Positions 51,069-62,026 of a stretch of DNA of 64,000 nt are shown in pieces. The stretch spans positions 56,936,807 through 57,000,806 of the forward strand of contig CM063498.1 in NCBI GenBank assembly GCA_032207245.1, in the 5' to 3' direction. The translations under genes were made by a program, and so were the position numbers. Numbering within the stretch: position 1 is the stretch's first letter; each line of letters begins with the position of its first letter. The DNA comes from Pardosa pseudoannulata (Eukaryota > Arthropoda > Arachnida > Araneae > Lycosidae). The notes beneath the pieces are model-generated. The model searched no databases. It was given only the letters and a program-made list of their open reading frames with translations, and was not told where the DNA came from.

Positions 51069-51640
51069 CTATCAATATAAAGAAGAGTGCTTGTTTGTGT
51101 GTATTTTGTACAAATCTACACGGTTTGTTGTAGATTCACCAAATTTTGGATAGACATTTTTTGATTCCACTGGAAGGTCAGTGTCTATTGAAAACCTCTC
51201 CCGACCATCCTATCACAATGAATTTATAACGCATATTAACGTTGCCAGTCGATGACAGATCTCATTACATAGATGTTATTGTTGCATTATATCATGGGAA
51301 GAAAATAAGTTAGCTAATTCGTAACTCAGCAGCCAGTAACTTATCTAAAGATAAAAATGTTTACAAGGGGTTTTAAAATGCTATTTGCAATAAAATACAA
51401 ATAAAGAAAAAATATCCTATTTAAAAGCGTAGTATAATAAAACTATGCTAAATCAAATGCTTAAAGGAAAAATAGTTAGAGTACTAAGTTTCTCACAACT
51501 ATTGCTAAATTTTGATATCTAGTTTTGATAACTAGTTTTTAGTTGTTTAATTTTTCCAGAATCTATGTAGTAGACAAGAACATTTGGCTTCGTTTTCCTG
51601 TATATACCGCTATTTTTGTACCCACAAATAAACCATGTTG
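51069..51640. other. Repeat-like sequence, unclassified
   Basis: Begins aatataaagaagagtgcttg and continues ttgtagattcaccaaatttt; such phrasing is common in arthropod interspersed repeats. No boundaries were found. Confidence 0.25.
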
Positions 51641-51729
51641 TTACACTAACCCGTACTAGTACGTGACCCGCTCTCAAGTATCAATCGTCAGAAAACGTAC
51701 TAGTACGTCTCCCGCATACAATGTGTTAA
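51641..51729 (-). mobile_element. piggyBac-type terminus with repeated palindromes
   Basis: On the minus strand it starts TTAACACATTGTATGCGGG, nearly the same as the ends of the element at 62027-63066. The 12-bp palindrome CGTACTAGTACG occurs twice (51652-51663 and 51696-51707). The other border, TTACACTAACCC, may be a damaged TTAACAC end, which would make this an 89-bp miniature. Confidence 0.5.
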
Positions 51730-52250
51730 CATATGTAAAAATAAAATGAGTCTTTAATGTTTTTCTTTTTTTTTTAGAATTGCTAAAAAAAATAATTAAA
51801 AAGAGATAATTATCAAAAATAATATTACCTTCTTTGAAATATTTACTATAACACACACATAAATCTAAGATATGCTTTTTCAAACTTTAGATGAAATTAG
51901 TAAAAATTATTTACTGTATATTTCTTATGTAAATAAAATAATATTGCGATGATTATGAAAGACGTATCAAAGAGTAAATAAAATAAAAAAGTGTACAGCT
52001 GCAGTGAGTCTGGAGGTAGGAGTGTACAGAGAAATAAAACCTCCAATCTGCTGCAGCTGACAGTTTGCGAAAGAGATATTTATGAGAATCGGCTTAAGAG
52101 GCTGTGCATTTTAAATAAGGAGCGAAGATAAGTCGAAAACCCCCAAAGATCACTTTGCGAGTTTGGTTCTTAGATGGGCGATGACCGGAACTAATCGTCC
52201 ATCGCACTCCGATTAATTGTTTGCTCTCCTGCCGCTAACATCTAAACGCA

Positions 52251-52317
52251 ATAAAGACACATTTACAGGCTCCTGGTGCTTAAGTAAATGGGTAGATAAA
52301 GCCACATTTACAGGCTC
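52251..52317. repeat. Two 22-bp direct repeats, 45-bp spacing
   Basis: ATAAAGACACATTTACAGGC (from 52251) recurs from 52296 with one mismatch, both ending in TC. It lies in a GC-richer stretch (52000-52400) that also has an inverted CAGCTGCAG / CTGCAGCTG pair. Confidence 0.7.
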
Positions 52318-52580
52318 GCACTGTTTTGAACGACCGTGTGCGCGACCGATCTTTTATTACTGCATATGTTCGATGCCTTTTATTCTACCACAGTATTATG
52401 ATGGATTTGGAAATATTTCGTGTTAATATCTTATTTAAACAGAGCTGATCTATTTGGAAATTTTCATCCCGTTTTCTCTGGAGTTCCCAGAGAATAATTT
52501 ATGTATTAATATGAATGTCGATTGATATACCTTTTCTATTATTGAAAATCGTTGTTCACATTTTTTATATTTTATGTTCT

Positions 52581-53004
52581 CTTATCTAGATAGTTGGTTG
52601 GTTAGTTGATTGAAGTTTAATGGCGCTAAATCCTCTTGGGACAAACTGCGCTAAACAAGATGTGGCAATAAACAAAAGACGAAATTTAGATAAAAAATTG
52701 AAAAAATATAAAATGAAAGGTTCTAAAACGGATTAAAGAAAAAAAAAAAAAAAAAAAAATAAAATTCAACACAAAACACAAAAAAAGGATTGAGTTATAT
52801 ACAAATTAGCAAGAATTGGAAATTGAGTGAAGAATTAAGATTTAAAGTTAGAAAACAATTCAAAAATTAAGAAAAGTGAAAAAAAGAATTGAAAAGTGAA
52901 TGATTAAAAATTGAATATTAGAAAATTGAAAAACAATCAAAAATCATATTTCGGTATAAAAACCAGCACGGCGAAGAAAGGGGAACAAAACTTATCTAGA
53001 TAGT
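52581..53004 (+). mobile_element. Retroposon insertion with perfect 14-bp target duplication
   Basis: CTTATCTAGATAGT is found exactly at 52581-52594 and 52991-53004. The 396-bp insert starts TGGTTGGTTAGTTGATTG, continues TTTAATGGCGCTAAATCC, and holds long A-rich tracts (about 52738-52760) and an A-rich end (gggaacaaaa). Perfect long duplication and A-richness fit target-primed retrotransposition. The source RNA was not recognised; strand is inferred from the A-rich end. Confidence 0.75.
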
Positions 53005-53040
53005 ATTAAAAGTAAATTTAATATGGGGGGTTATTTTTTC

Positions 53041-53270
53041 ATATATCGCAATAATTTTCATCATACGCCTATATTGATTTACGTTCAAAAGATAACACTT
53101 TCTTTGTTATACATTAAAAAAATTACAAGATTTTTTTAATGCATTGTCCAGAATATATTAAAAAACAACTTTTAGATTTTTCTTTTTCTTACATATTGCA
53201 ATAGATTTCACTTTACGTCTACATTGATTTGCTCCTCAAAGATAAGACTTTTTTTGTTAATACATTTCGA
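53041..53270. repeat. Two-copy imperfect tandem repeat, 150-bp period
   Basis: ATCGCAATAATTTTCATCAT ... TATTGATTTACGTTCAAAAG at 53046-53092 recurs at 53196-53242 as TTGCAATAGATTTCAC ... CATTGATTTGCTCCTCAAAG, followed in both by GATAA-ACTTT. Confidence 0.6.
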
Positions 53271-54162
53271 TAAAAATACTATTACACTACAAAAAGTTCT
53301 TTATTTACGAATTTTTCTGATCTAAAATTTTTTTTCCAACATTATCATATTTTTCAAGTCTTTTTTTCCAACTGTAAACTGTAATAGTGTTGTAAGTTTT
53401 TTTTGACACCTGTAACAAAAGGTAGAATCATTTGATTTTATGTAATTTGCATGAATAAAAACAAACACCGTTTACAGGTAACTTTTTACTAATATCCATT
53501 TTTTTTCAGAAAAAAATATAAAAGAACGGTGATTTTCGTACAATTAAAACAATCTCTTGAAAATAAATTCTTGCAATTTATTGAGCTACAACGGAAAATG
53601 TATCAGCTTATTCATAGAAAATACATGACAAATTTTTTTAAAAAGCCATTTATCTTGAAACGTGATTTTTCATCTTTATGTGCAAGATCCCTCTTAAACT
53701 ATTGTATAATTTTATAAAATTTTTCTGATATGCAAAATACTTTAAAAGCTTTAATTTTTTAAAGCATAATTTAAAAATTTTGATGCTAAAGAATTTTTTA
53801 TGCCTTTTTAATTCCTCGAAAATGCTATTTTCTTATCGTATTAGCTACCGATTCTTTAAAAAATATTAGGACTACTAAGATATGTATGTTAGATTCAATA
53901 TGACACTAGCAGTTTAAAATATATCTTACAAGGGATATTTTGCATTTAGAGGATCTAATAAAGCTGTTTTCGTGCTTGCAAGTATAATTTTCTAAATTTA
54001 AACCTTATTAAGGGGTATCTAAATTTTTATCATGTTTCACTAATTTACCATTCATTTACTGCTTATTCAGTAAGATTGTTCTATAGCTAAAAGGTTCTTT
54101 TATGTAATTAATTAAAAAACTACATTCATTTAAGTTATATTCTGGGAGAATGTTCGTACAGT

Positions 54163-54250
54163 CCAGGCTTTAAAGCTGTAGGTCCCCGGTCTCATTAGCC
54201 CTCGTGTTGCAAAAAGTAGACCGTAGCACTCCAAACCAAACCAAACCAAA
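54163..54250 (+). mobile_element. SINE family A, 5'-truncated
   Basis: Begins in the body (AAGCTGTAGGTCCCCGGTCT), then GTTGCAAAAAGTAGACCGTA, and ends in a (CCAAA)n tail. The tRNA-like head is missing, as in 5'-truncated retroposons. Confidence 0.8.
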
Positions 54251-54279
54251 CCTGGAAAATTGCTCTTGCTCATCTCCTC

Positions 54280-54820
54280 TTAACCCTTTGCCTTAAAACA
54301 ACGTGTGGGAGACGTGATCGTACTGCTGTGCCTAAAATGAGAACCTCGTGTCACACACGTGATAATTCTTTCTAGCCAAAAGTGAAAAGCTCGTATCAGA
54401 CATGTTATTGTTTTTAGGCGATAAAGTTTTTGTTTTTGTGTTATTGTTTGGTTACAGTTGCAATATAAGCGTTGGTCGTTTATTCTTATGGCGTAATTGT
54501 AATAGAGTATTATATTATATATAATGAATAATTAACTGTTGGCGCTTAAAAATTCTTAAAAAAATCTAAAAATTTAACCTAATGGCAAAAAGGAAAATTG
54601 ATATTAATAACGGTGCTAGAAAGTGTCCTAATTACACCTAAGAAACTGAAACAGATACCGATTTGAATACATCTGAAGATAGCATTGAAGTTTGTCCTGT
54701 AAAAAATCGTGTGCAAAATTTAGCCCGTGATGAAACTGCTTCTGGTCACGACGCATGAGAAAAGCTTTCATCGAAAGTGGCACACACAATCGTCGCTCGA
54801 TTCATAAGGCAAGAGGTTAA
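54280..54820 (+). mobile_element. Short TTAA-bounded piggyBac-type element
   Basis: TTAACCCTTTGCCTTA at the left and, inverted, TTAACCTCTTGCCTTATG at the right bound 541 bp. From ATG at 54581 a short frame reads MAKRKIDINNGARKCPNYT, stop, then ETETDTDLNTSEDSIE, an acidic piggyBac-like N-terminus. All later transposase domains are lost. Confidence 0.8.
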
Positions 54821-55246
54821 GCGATCACATCACCTTTGAACCTTCAAAAATTCAATTTTTTTATTTTTACATTTTTAAAATGTATGGACATTTCTAAATC
54901 GTTTAAAACATACCCCATTCAGATATTTGACTTAGAACTTGTAAAACTTTGCAAACTTTGCATTTAATATCATAGTTTTTAAGGAAACTAAAAATCTAAA
55001 TTCATTGACTGAAAATGGTGTTCTTTCAACTTGAGCGCACTCTAAATAAAATAACTATCGGACATATCGTTTTCAAATTTTCACAGTCGATACATCATAG
55101 ACCTACAATGAATATCTCCCTACTGTTTTCATTTTTGTTTATTTCATTTAGTATTAATAGTATCTAAAACGTAAATTTTTAAACATTATTTTAGCTTTTT
55201 TGAAATTTCAGTCAATTGGATTATTCCTGATACTTTTTAAAAATTG

Positions 55247-55450
55247 AGTCACGGTACCTCAGTCGGCTAAAGCGGGTAACTGAAAGGCTGCAAGTTTGGG
55301 GCACGAATCGGCCTAAGATCCGCCGTGCTCGTTAAAGGTGACTGGGGCACCTAAAATAGGTTCGTGCTCACAATGTCCTCCAAGTTCTCAAACGGTATCT
55401 CTGGAGGGAGACAGGCCAAGTCTTGGGATCGGTACTACTAAAAAATAGGG
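55247..55450 (+). mobile_element. tRNA-derived SINE, family B
   Basis: A head with GGTACCTCAGTCGGCTAAAG (box A-like) and GGGGCACGAATCGG (box B-like) is followed by CCTAAAATAGGTTCGTGCTC, CAATGTCCTCCAAGTTCTC, TATCTCTGGAGGGAGACAGG and CCAAGTCTTGGGATCGG. The body matches the minus-strand copy at 57719-58000. Confidence 0.65.
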
Positions 55451-55993
55451 TGCCTCTTGAAAAATTTCGTAAAATTATTGGTGATGTTTACTAAATCATA
55501 AAGGTATTTCATCCGAACAAGATTGTATCCCTTGCTATTTGGACGACATTAATTGATGTAGATTTTGCCATTGTAATAGAATTATATACATTTTCTTAAT
55601 TAACCAAAAACCACTAAGAAAGTAAACATTACATTTATGGGCAATTAATTCCTTAACAGTTTACAAAGCCAACAGCTCCAAATTATTAAAAATTAGCCAT
55701 AACGAACCTTTAATGGTTCATTTTATCTAATATTTTTAAGCATTACGTGTATTTAATATGTAAGAAATGGGTTCCACAAGGAGAGCTGGATACAAATAAA
55801 TATAAATTAAAATATAGATACAGATTGTTTGGACAAGACGAGATCAGGAGAAAATGTTAGGCTACCATGCTCCGAGCTTTATCACCAAGTTGGCGGGGGC
55901 ACCCTGTTTTTCAGTCAAGATCTTGGGGTCTTCTGCTTGGTCCATGCTTACGAGGACCCAGCGGTGGTAATATTGCCGCATAAAGAACATAGC

Positions 55994-56072
55994 CAACGAG
56001 CTCAGTGGTCGAATGGTCAAAACGCGCGATCCCGACCCGAAGATTGTGGGTTCGATGCTCGCCATGGCGGTT
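55994..56072 (+). repeat. tRNA-like sequence
   Basis: GAGCTCAGTGGTCGAATGG and, 35 bp further, GTGGGTTCGATGCTCGCC resemble boxes A and B. The arms do not form a convincing cloverleaf, and the context is repeat-rich. It is probably the head of another SINE or of the sequence before the LTR-like segment. Confidence 0.45.
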
Positions 56073-56102
56073 GATCCAAAGTACGGATTTTTAATATCAA
56101 AA

Positions 56103-56312
56103 TGTTATATATTGTTTCCTTATGTTCTTAAATATTCTAGATGTTTCTTTAATATGTAAATTAGTTATTTCTCGAATATTCTGTTTGGGTATAAAAGCTG
56201 ATACCCATTAGTTGTAGGCAACTTCTCGATCTTGTAAAGTTGCAAGTTGCTACTTAGCTTCAATAAATTCTTCTGTTAAGTTAAATGTGTGTTCATTCGA
56301 ATCTTCGTGACA
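56103..56312 (+). mobile_element. Possible solo LTR
   Basis: Starts TGTTATAT and ends CGTGACA. It contains a TATA-like GTATAAAAG at about 56190 and CAATAAATT near 56260, spaced as in the U3-R-U5 of an LTR. No target duplication and no second copy are visible, so this stays tentative. Confidence 0.35.
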
Positions 56313-57718
56313 ATATTACTCGCATCCGTAGCATTCTTTAAGCTACACGCGCTCCTCGGGTGGTGCTAAATGGGTAACAGCTATGCAGCCTTGTATTAGC
56401 ATAAAGACATAGAGCTCTTGTATTGTGAACTGCGTTAAAAAAACTTTTTAAAAATTTAAATAGGAGGAGGTTTCTATCTAATAACTATTCCTTACAAAAA
56501 AGAAAAAGTTATAAATGAAACTCATTTTGTGTGGCCATAAGTATGCGCAAAATGTGTTAGGAAATTAAAAATTTTTTAAAAATAAGTTCTCACATTTCCC
56601 TTGATATAAAATGTTCTTATTTTTTAAAAACAAAGTGAATTAAGCAAAAATAATTAAATAAAAATAGAGAACTGCTGAAAATCCCATGTAACTAGGATGA
56701 TATTGAAAAATGATATAATAAGGTGAAAAATAAAAAAAAATAAAGTTTTTTAAAGGTAATGTGCCTCTTTAAGTGTATTGAGACCTCTTTAGTTCTGTGA
56801 TTCCTGAATTTAAAAAAATGTTAAGTTTTTCGAATTAACAACAATAACAAGTAGAAAGGTTTTTAAAAAATTTTTAGTGTAGAGTAGAGATTTTTTTAAG
56901 CAAAATGTAGGTAGTGTCTTTTGTGGCTGATGGGAAAATAATTTGGAAACCTGCTGCGGAATGTTGCGAAAGATATTTAGGTTCAAATGTTTTGGAAGTC
57001 ACCTTCTGATATCTCAAAATAAAAATACCGTTTTTATGTATTCTTTCTTGTACTCCTACGAAGCATTTATTTAATATTTTGTCTGTTTGTTTCTTGATAT
57101 CTTTTTTCTTTTCTCACGGATACGCGTGGTTGAAAAATGATTTTTCATTTCGTTTTTATTTAAAATGGGAATGGGAATGTTATTTTGTATTGAGGAAATA
57201 AATATTTTTTATCAACGATTGAAACACACGAAATGCTCCAAAATAAACTTTGTATCCGATCAGATAAAGTTTATGGAGTTGAAAATATCACGCTTGGAGA
57301 TTAAAAAAATGTATTAAATCAAAAGCTATGCATGCCTCGGGGAAATTGTTTTCAGTTCTAAAAAAATGTATCTGAACGTTTGTTAATTTTCCAGAGTTTT
57401 ATTTATGAATATTGGCATATTTATTCGACTACTGTTTGTTACTTGGCGCAGTTCTAGCGATTGCATCATAATTTCTGTGTATGCTATTGCTGAGTATGTG
57501 TATGCTATCATTTGGGTGGGTATTACAGCAGTGCCTTCCAATAAGAGGCACTCACTGGACCAGTTATTTTGTCCCTTAAATATAGATGTAGGATCTTCAA
57601 AATATTCGTATAAAAACTTACGTTTTTTATAAGTTTTAAATAAAGGTAGCATTTAAATTAAATGTGGGGAACTTGCATGTTAAGTAATTGCTTATGCAGC
57701 ACCTTGGATTTTGTTGTC
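56313..57718. other. Intergenic, nothing recognised
   Basis: AT-rich. An 89-codon minus frame at 57652-57383 has protein-like composition but no recognisable domain and no clear splice borders; left out as a gene. Confidence 0.4.
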
Positions 57719-58000
57719 TATTTTATTATTGGAACAAACATCATATAGGCGGCTAACATTACTTCCTAGTACAACACAAACAAAGTAGGTCCTCGTAATT
57801 TAGAAGCAGGGGACAGGCAGAAGACTCACAGGCTTGGCCTGCCACGTCCAGAGGTATTTTATGGAAACTGGGAGGACATTTCGACCACGAACCTATTTCA
57901 CATGCTCCAGCCGCCATTAATGAACACCCCTCGATTCCCGAAACTGCGATCCTTAGGTTACGAGATCTCTGCCGTTTCCGACGGAGTAACCGCGGATTAC
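57719..58000 (-). mobile_element. tRNA-derived SINE, family B
   Basis: On the minus strand: GTTACTCCGTCGGAAACGG (box A-like), GTTTCGGGAATCGAGG (box B-like), then GAAATAGGTTCGTGGTCG, AAATGTCCTCCCAGTTTCC, TACCTCTGGACGTGGCAGG and CCAAGCCTGTGAG, parallel to the copy at 55247-55450. The 3' end CCTATATGATGTTTGTTCC resembles the tail of the family C copy at 48528-48672. Confidence 0.65.
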
Positions 58001-58209
58001 AGAAAAGTAATATTGTCAGAGGTATTTATTTGAATTTGAAGTTAAAGAAAAATAGAAATCCTCAATTATAAAAGTTTAATTATTTCAAAAATGTATGAAA
58101 TAAGCAATAGTTTTGTACTTATTAAAATAATTTTTCATGTTAAATCTGATTTTTTTTGTTCCTTTTTAAAAATTTCTAACTGTTGAATTAGGTACTTTTA
58201 TTTAAAATA

Positions 58210-58824
58210 ATGTAGGAATTTAGTGCAGAGAATTCTCGCAAGGTCGCGCCCCCATCACTGAGTTGGGTGAGTAAGGAACGGCAGAGAGACAGTCGGAGTC
58301 GAGGAGAGCAACGTGGGGCGCCACAATATTATGAATTGGGGTATTAGGCTATAAGTTTGGAGTAATCCAGTGCGAGCCACGTTTTCGTTTTCTAAGTTTT
58401 TTATTCAACGTAACAGTTTAACAACGTAACAAAGGACTGGCAACAGAACAATTACATATACAATTCTTCAACTTCTAAAACGCGCACACAGCGTCATCTG
58501 TTGAGATGAAATTATTAGATTGCTTGGTTGGAAGTCACAACAAAGAGTGACCAGGTCGAGTGAAGGACCCGTGGCACTTGAGCTCCCTCAATTTATTAAA
58601 CACCGAGTAGGGTGTATTTTCTATGTTAAACACCGTGTAGGGTGTCTTGCCTATGTTAAACTTCGAGTAGGAGGTCTTGTCTATGCCGCTTCTTCACCGT
58701 TGTCTAACTATTTGTCTTTGTGCTTAAATGTTTTCTGTGTTGTTACCTCATTTAATGTTTGTTATGGTTAATTTAGTCTGTCATCGAATTTGTCTAACGA
58801 CACCCCTAGACACCGAACCCTACA
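58210..58824 (-). mobile_element. LTR plus primer-binding site of an LTR retrotransposon (5' fragment)
   Basis: On the minus strand the LTR would start TGTAGGGTTCGGTG at 58824 and run about 495 bp to CCCCAATTCATAATATTG. Directly after comes TGGCGCCCCACGTTGCTC (58323-58306). TGGCGCC is the start of a tRNA-Lys-type primer-binding site. An AATAAA lies about 80 bp before the LTR end, and three 30-bp tandem repeats lie in the upstream half. The internal region fades after about 100 bp; no gag or pol was found. Family not determined. Confidence 0.65.
58596..58685. repeat. Three tandem 30-bp repeats
   Basis: Units at 58596-58625, 58626-58655 and 58656-58685 share TTAAACnnCGnGTAGGnnGT and end in CTATG. 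They lie inside the putative LTR. Confidence 0.95.
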
Positions 58825-60669
58825 ATAATAAAGCCTGATCGTTCAATATTTACAAGCTGATTACATTTAGGAAAGCCAGGGAAACACTATACAATTCCAA
58901 TAAATAATTAATGCAAGAACAGAATTCATACCTATCTGCACATACATACCTTACGGTAAAGTGAATCAAGAAATACCAGGAGTAATGAATCTTCAACATT
59001 GTAGATTTCTAAATAATTTATACATCAAAATAAAAACATTTCTGTTAATTTTGATGTCATTTCTCTTGATGTATCTCAAATGAGACGATAATTAGATAAA
59101 ATTAAATTCTTTGCATCATTTGTTATGTTGTTACATAACTTAAATTTTAAAAGGCTTTTTCTCAGATTTCATATTTTCTTTCGTGTGTGCATGATGTTTT
59201 CAAATTATTCAGAAAACCTTCATGCAATTTTGTGTGCTAATGTAAGTACCTATATTTTACGACTTATGTGTCCAATAATTAACTGTTTTCATTGCATTTT
59301 AAAGTTTTAGATTAATATAAACATTACGTGCGAATTTGAAATGATGTTACTGTAAAGGTATAGTATTATAAATTATATTTGTGAATATATTTTCCATGTA
59401 AAATATGTTCGGATATCAAGCGCGGAAGTTTTTGTAATACATTAGGCGAAAACCTTCATTATAAAATTTCTTTTTGGATAAAAAAATAGTTGAAAAAAAG
59501 TCTTTCAAAAATGCCGAAAAAGCTAATTTCTGTTCATTTTTAAGCTTATAAATAATCCCAAGACCCTTTAACTCCCTCTGGTGGATTTTAAAACTTGAAA
59601 TCGTTTACTCCAAAGTAAATATGAAATACTCTAAAAGGTAACACAACTGTTTTCTCATTCCTTGACATTTATTGTCGTAGAAACTATATTTTAACTGCGT
59701 TCTTAAAACTACATACCAAGTATCTATGACTCTTATTTAAACTGAAATTTAAGTATTTACCTAACCATATTTGTAGTGTTGAACACCGACTTCCGTTTGC
59801 AAAATATATTTTATATTAGTGTATATTTGAACACATTTAGTGTGAAATTATAAAATATAATTGGAACTTTAAGTAAAATATAATTCTATAATTATTGAAA
59901 ATAAAATTAAGGGTCTTTTGAATCCGAATATGGAGGCAATATTCACTTTTAGAGTTAGAATCTGAATAGGGCTGGCACTATCGGATGGGCGTGTCGCATG
60001 GAATAACGCCAAGAGTTTCATATCACAAATAGGATTACAATTGATGAAACTGTCCTATTTGTAAACATGTCTTGGCGATCAGTCATATTTTCTGAGTTTT
60101 TGAGGAAATAATATCGCAGCAAAAGATAACATCGAGAATTTAAAAGCCTCTTCTTTGAGCATCGTGTTAAATAACTGTTCTTAGACTCAATACTTTTTCT
60201 GGCTTTCATGTCTCGACCTTATTGAATAATTGAAATTCATTACAGCAGGCTAGACTTTTAGATTTGGTATCTGGAATTTTTGATACAGTTTGGATTTTGG
60301 GATATTGTACTTCAAACCCTAATCTTGTATATCTTTGTTTCTCATAAAATATAACTTTCGATCAATCTTTAGAAGAGGGAAGTAAGTTAAATTATTAGAT
60401 CAGCTATGAACTATTCGAGTTCTGCTTCCTTTTCTTGAGATGCGTTTATCCCTTTCCTCTTTATTGAGTGTAAGCCTAATGTTGTCGTTTCATTTCAGAG
60501 GTAAAAATTTGGAGCAACTGATTAGCCTCAAGATTGTTAATTACAGTTCACAGTAATAACTAGAAATTTTTCTGAGAATTGAACTGAATACATGTTGAAG
60601 TATAAATAGAAATCTAATTTCTATTTTAGATTGCTGCTCTCCCTTCTCTCTCATAAAATGTTTTATATG
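58825..60669. other. Intergenic, nothing recognised
   Basis: AT-rich, without supported genes or repeats. Confidence 0.4.
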
Positions 60670-61990
60670 GTCATACAGGGTTCTACAAAAGTATGGAATG
60701 AAAGTAAACGTCTGTAAAAATATTTTAATGCTGTAATGCGTATATGATAAAGAAATAATGAAAATTTAGTTGCAAAAGAAAATTGCATCATGCATGGAAT
60801 AACGCATGCTCAGAAATGGCAGTTAAAAATAGTGAATTTTCAAGAGAAAACGTAGTGTGTTTGGTTAATCGAGTTTAAATCTCCCAATTTGGTAAAAAGA
60901 AAGCTTCAAATAACATTTAAAAAACATCTTCCAGGTGGATCCACAATACTGAAGTGGTACAATAAGTTAAGGAAATTATAGCGAATTTGTCTCGAAGTGA
61001 TAAACCAAGAATTAGCGATGATGTAATGGAAAGCTCACAACATAGTTCTCAGATATTCCCACCATATTGGTCTAAATTAGAAATGATTATATCTACCCGA
61101 CAACGGATAGTGTGGTAGGATATTAAAGTAAAATAGTAACTTCAAATTGTGCTTACAACAACGACATCAGGATGACATTTTCTGAACTTATATTAGAATG
61201 TTTTCTGGATGATAATCGCTTCTGCCGTTAAGTCTCTTCTCTGATATGAAGTGATGTTTCATATATTGGAGAGTGTCAATCATTGAGTTTTGAAGAGAGA
61301 ACAGACACGAGTTCGAGACACATAAGTATGCGCAACAGTTAATGTGAAATACAGTATGAGCCGAGTAAAATACTTTTGTTCTCAGGGCACTCTCCCACGT
61401 TTTCCCAATTCAAGAGATTACTTAGTAGATAATCACACTCCTATACAACTCATAATATTAAATTAGAGAACTGGAAACCTTCTTAAATTTTTGCAATAAT
61501 CAGGCCCTGAAATGCTGCATGACAACGAAATGTTAAATTGGACCAATTTTTTCAAAGACTTCAGCATAACCGATGACAACTACCAAAACATGCTGCAAAA
61601 TAGTTCAAGTGCCGCAATTGATGAGCCTATCCCGAATGATGTTTATCTGAAGCAAAACGATACGCCACTCACTTCGCCCATCAAGTGCGATAGCTTCTTG
61701 ATAACGCATTTGGTGACAAATAGATGGATTGCCCACAAGTGATTCATATCTTCGCCACCAAGATCTCTGGATCTTACATTTTGTGACTACTAGATATGGA
61801 ACCACTTTAGACTACTTATTTAAGCTGTCAGAAATACAGAGACTGAAGACCTAAAACGTCATGGAATCAAAACACTTCTCATAAAAACCACCGTAACGCC
61901 ATTCTTGGCATTCCAAAAAACTGTAAGATTGCTTAGAGGTTCATGGAGCAAAACTGGAAGAGTGATGATAAAGAAAATAATGCATGGCAA
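60670..61990 (+). pseudogene. Decayed DDE transposase (mariner/IS630-like)
   Basis: Fragments in several frames follow the order of an arthropod HTH-DDE transposase. FSRENVVCLVNRV, then QFGKKKASN and WIHNTEV (about 60840-60960) stand for the first helix-turn-helix. SDKPRISDDVMESSQ and TRQRIVW (to about 61120) stand for the linker and second HTH. DVYLKQNDTPLTSP and VTNRWIAHK (to 61741), then SSPPRSLDLTFCDY (about 61750-61790), stand where relatives read FFQQDGAPPH, DRWIGR and WPPRSPDLTPLDFF. Many stops and shifts; dead. Borders are approximate, and the family is assigned by motif order only. Confidence 0.6.
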
Positions 61991-62026
61991 AATTAAAAAA
62001 AAATCTGTTACCTGGGTGCTACTACA

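Noticed and set aside
55994..56072. Possible tRNA gene
   Set aside because: Box-like motifs are present but acceptor and anticodon stems do not pair convincingly; kept as tRNA-like repeat only.
56103..56312. Pairing of this LTR-like segment with the LTR at 58324-58824 as one element
   Set aside because: The sequences differ and the orientations are opposite; no shared ends.
57383..57652. 89-codon minus-strand frame
   Set aside because: Composition is plausible, but no homologous family was recognised and no exon borders could be defended.
58596..58685. CRISPR-like short repeats
   Set aside because: Three directly adjacent units without spacers, in a eukaryotic retroelement.
58520..58771. 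83-codon frame with 10-residue repeats
   Set aside because: The repeats come from 30-bp tandem units in an LTR; not a gene.
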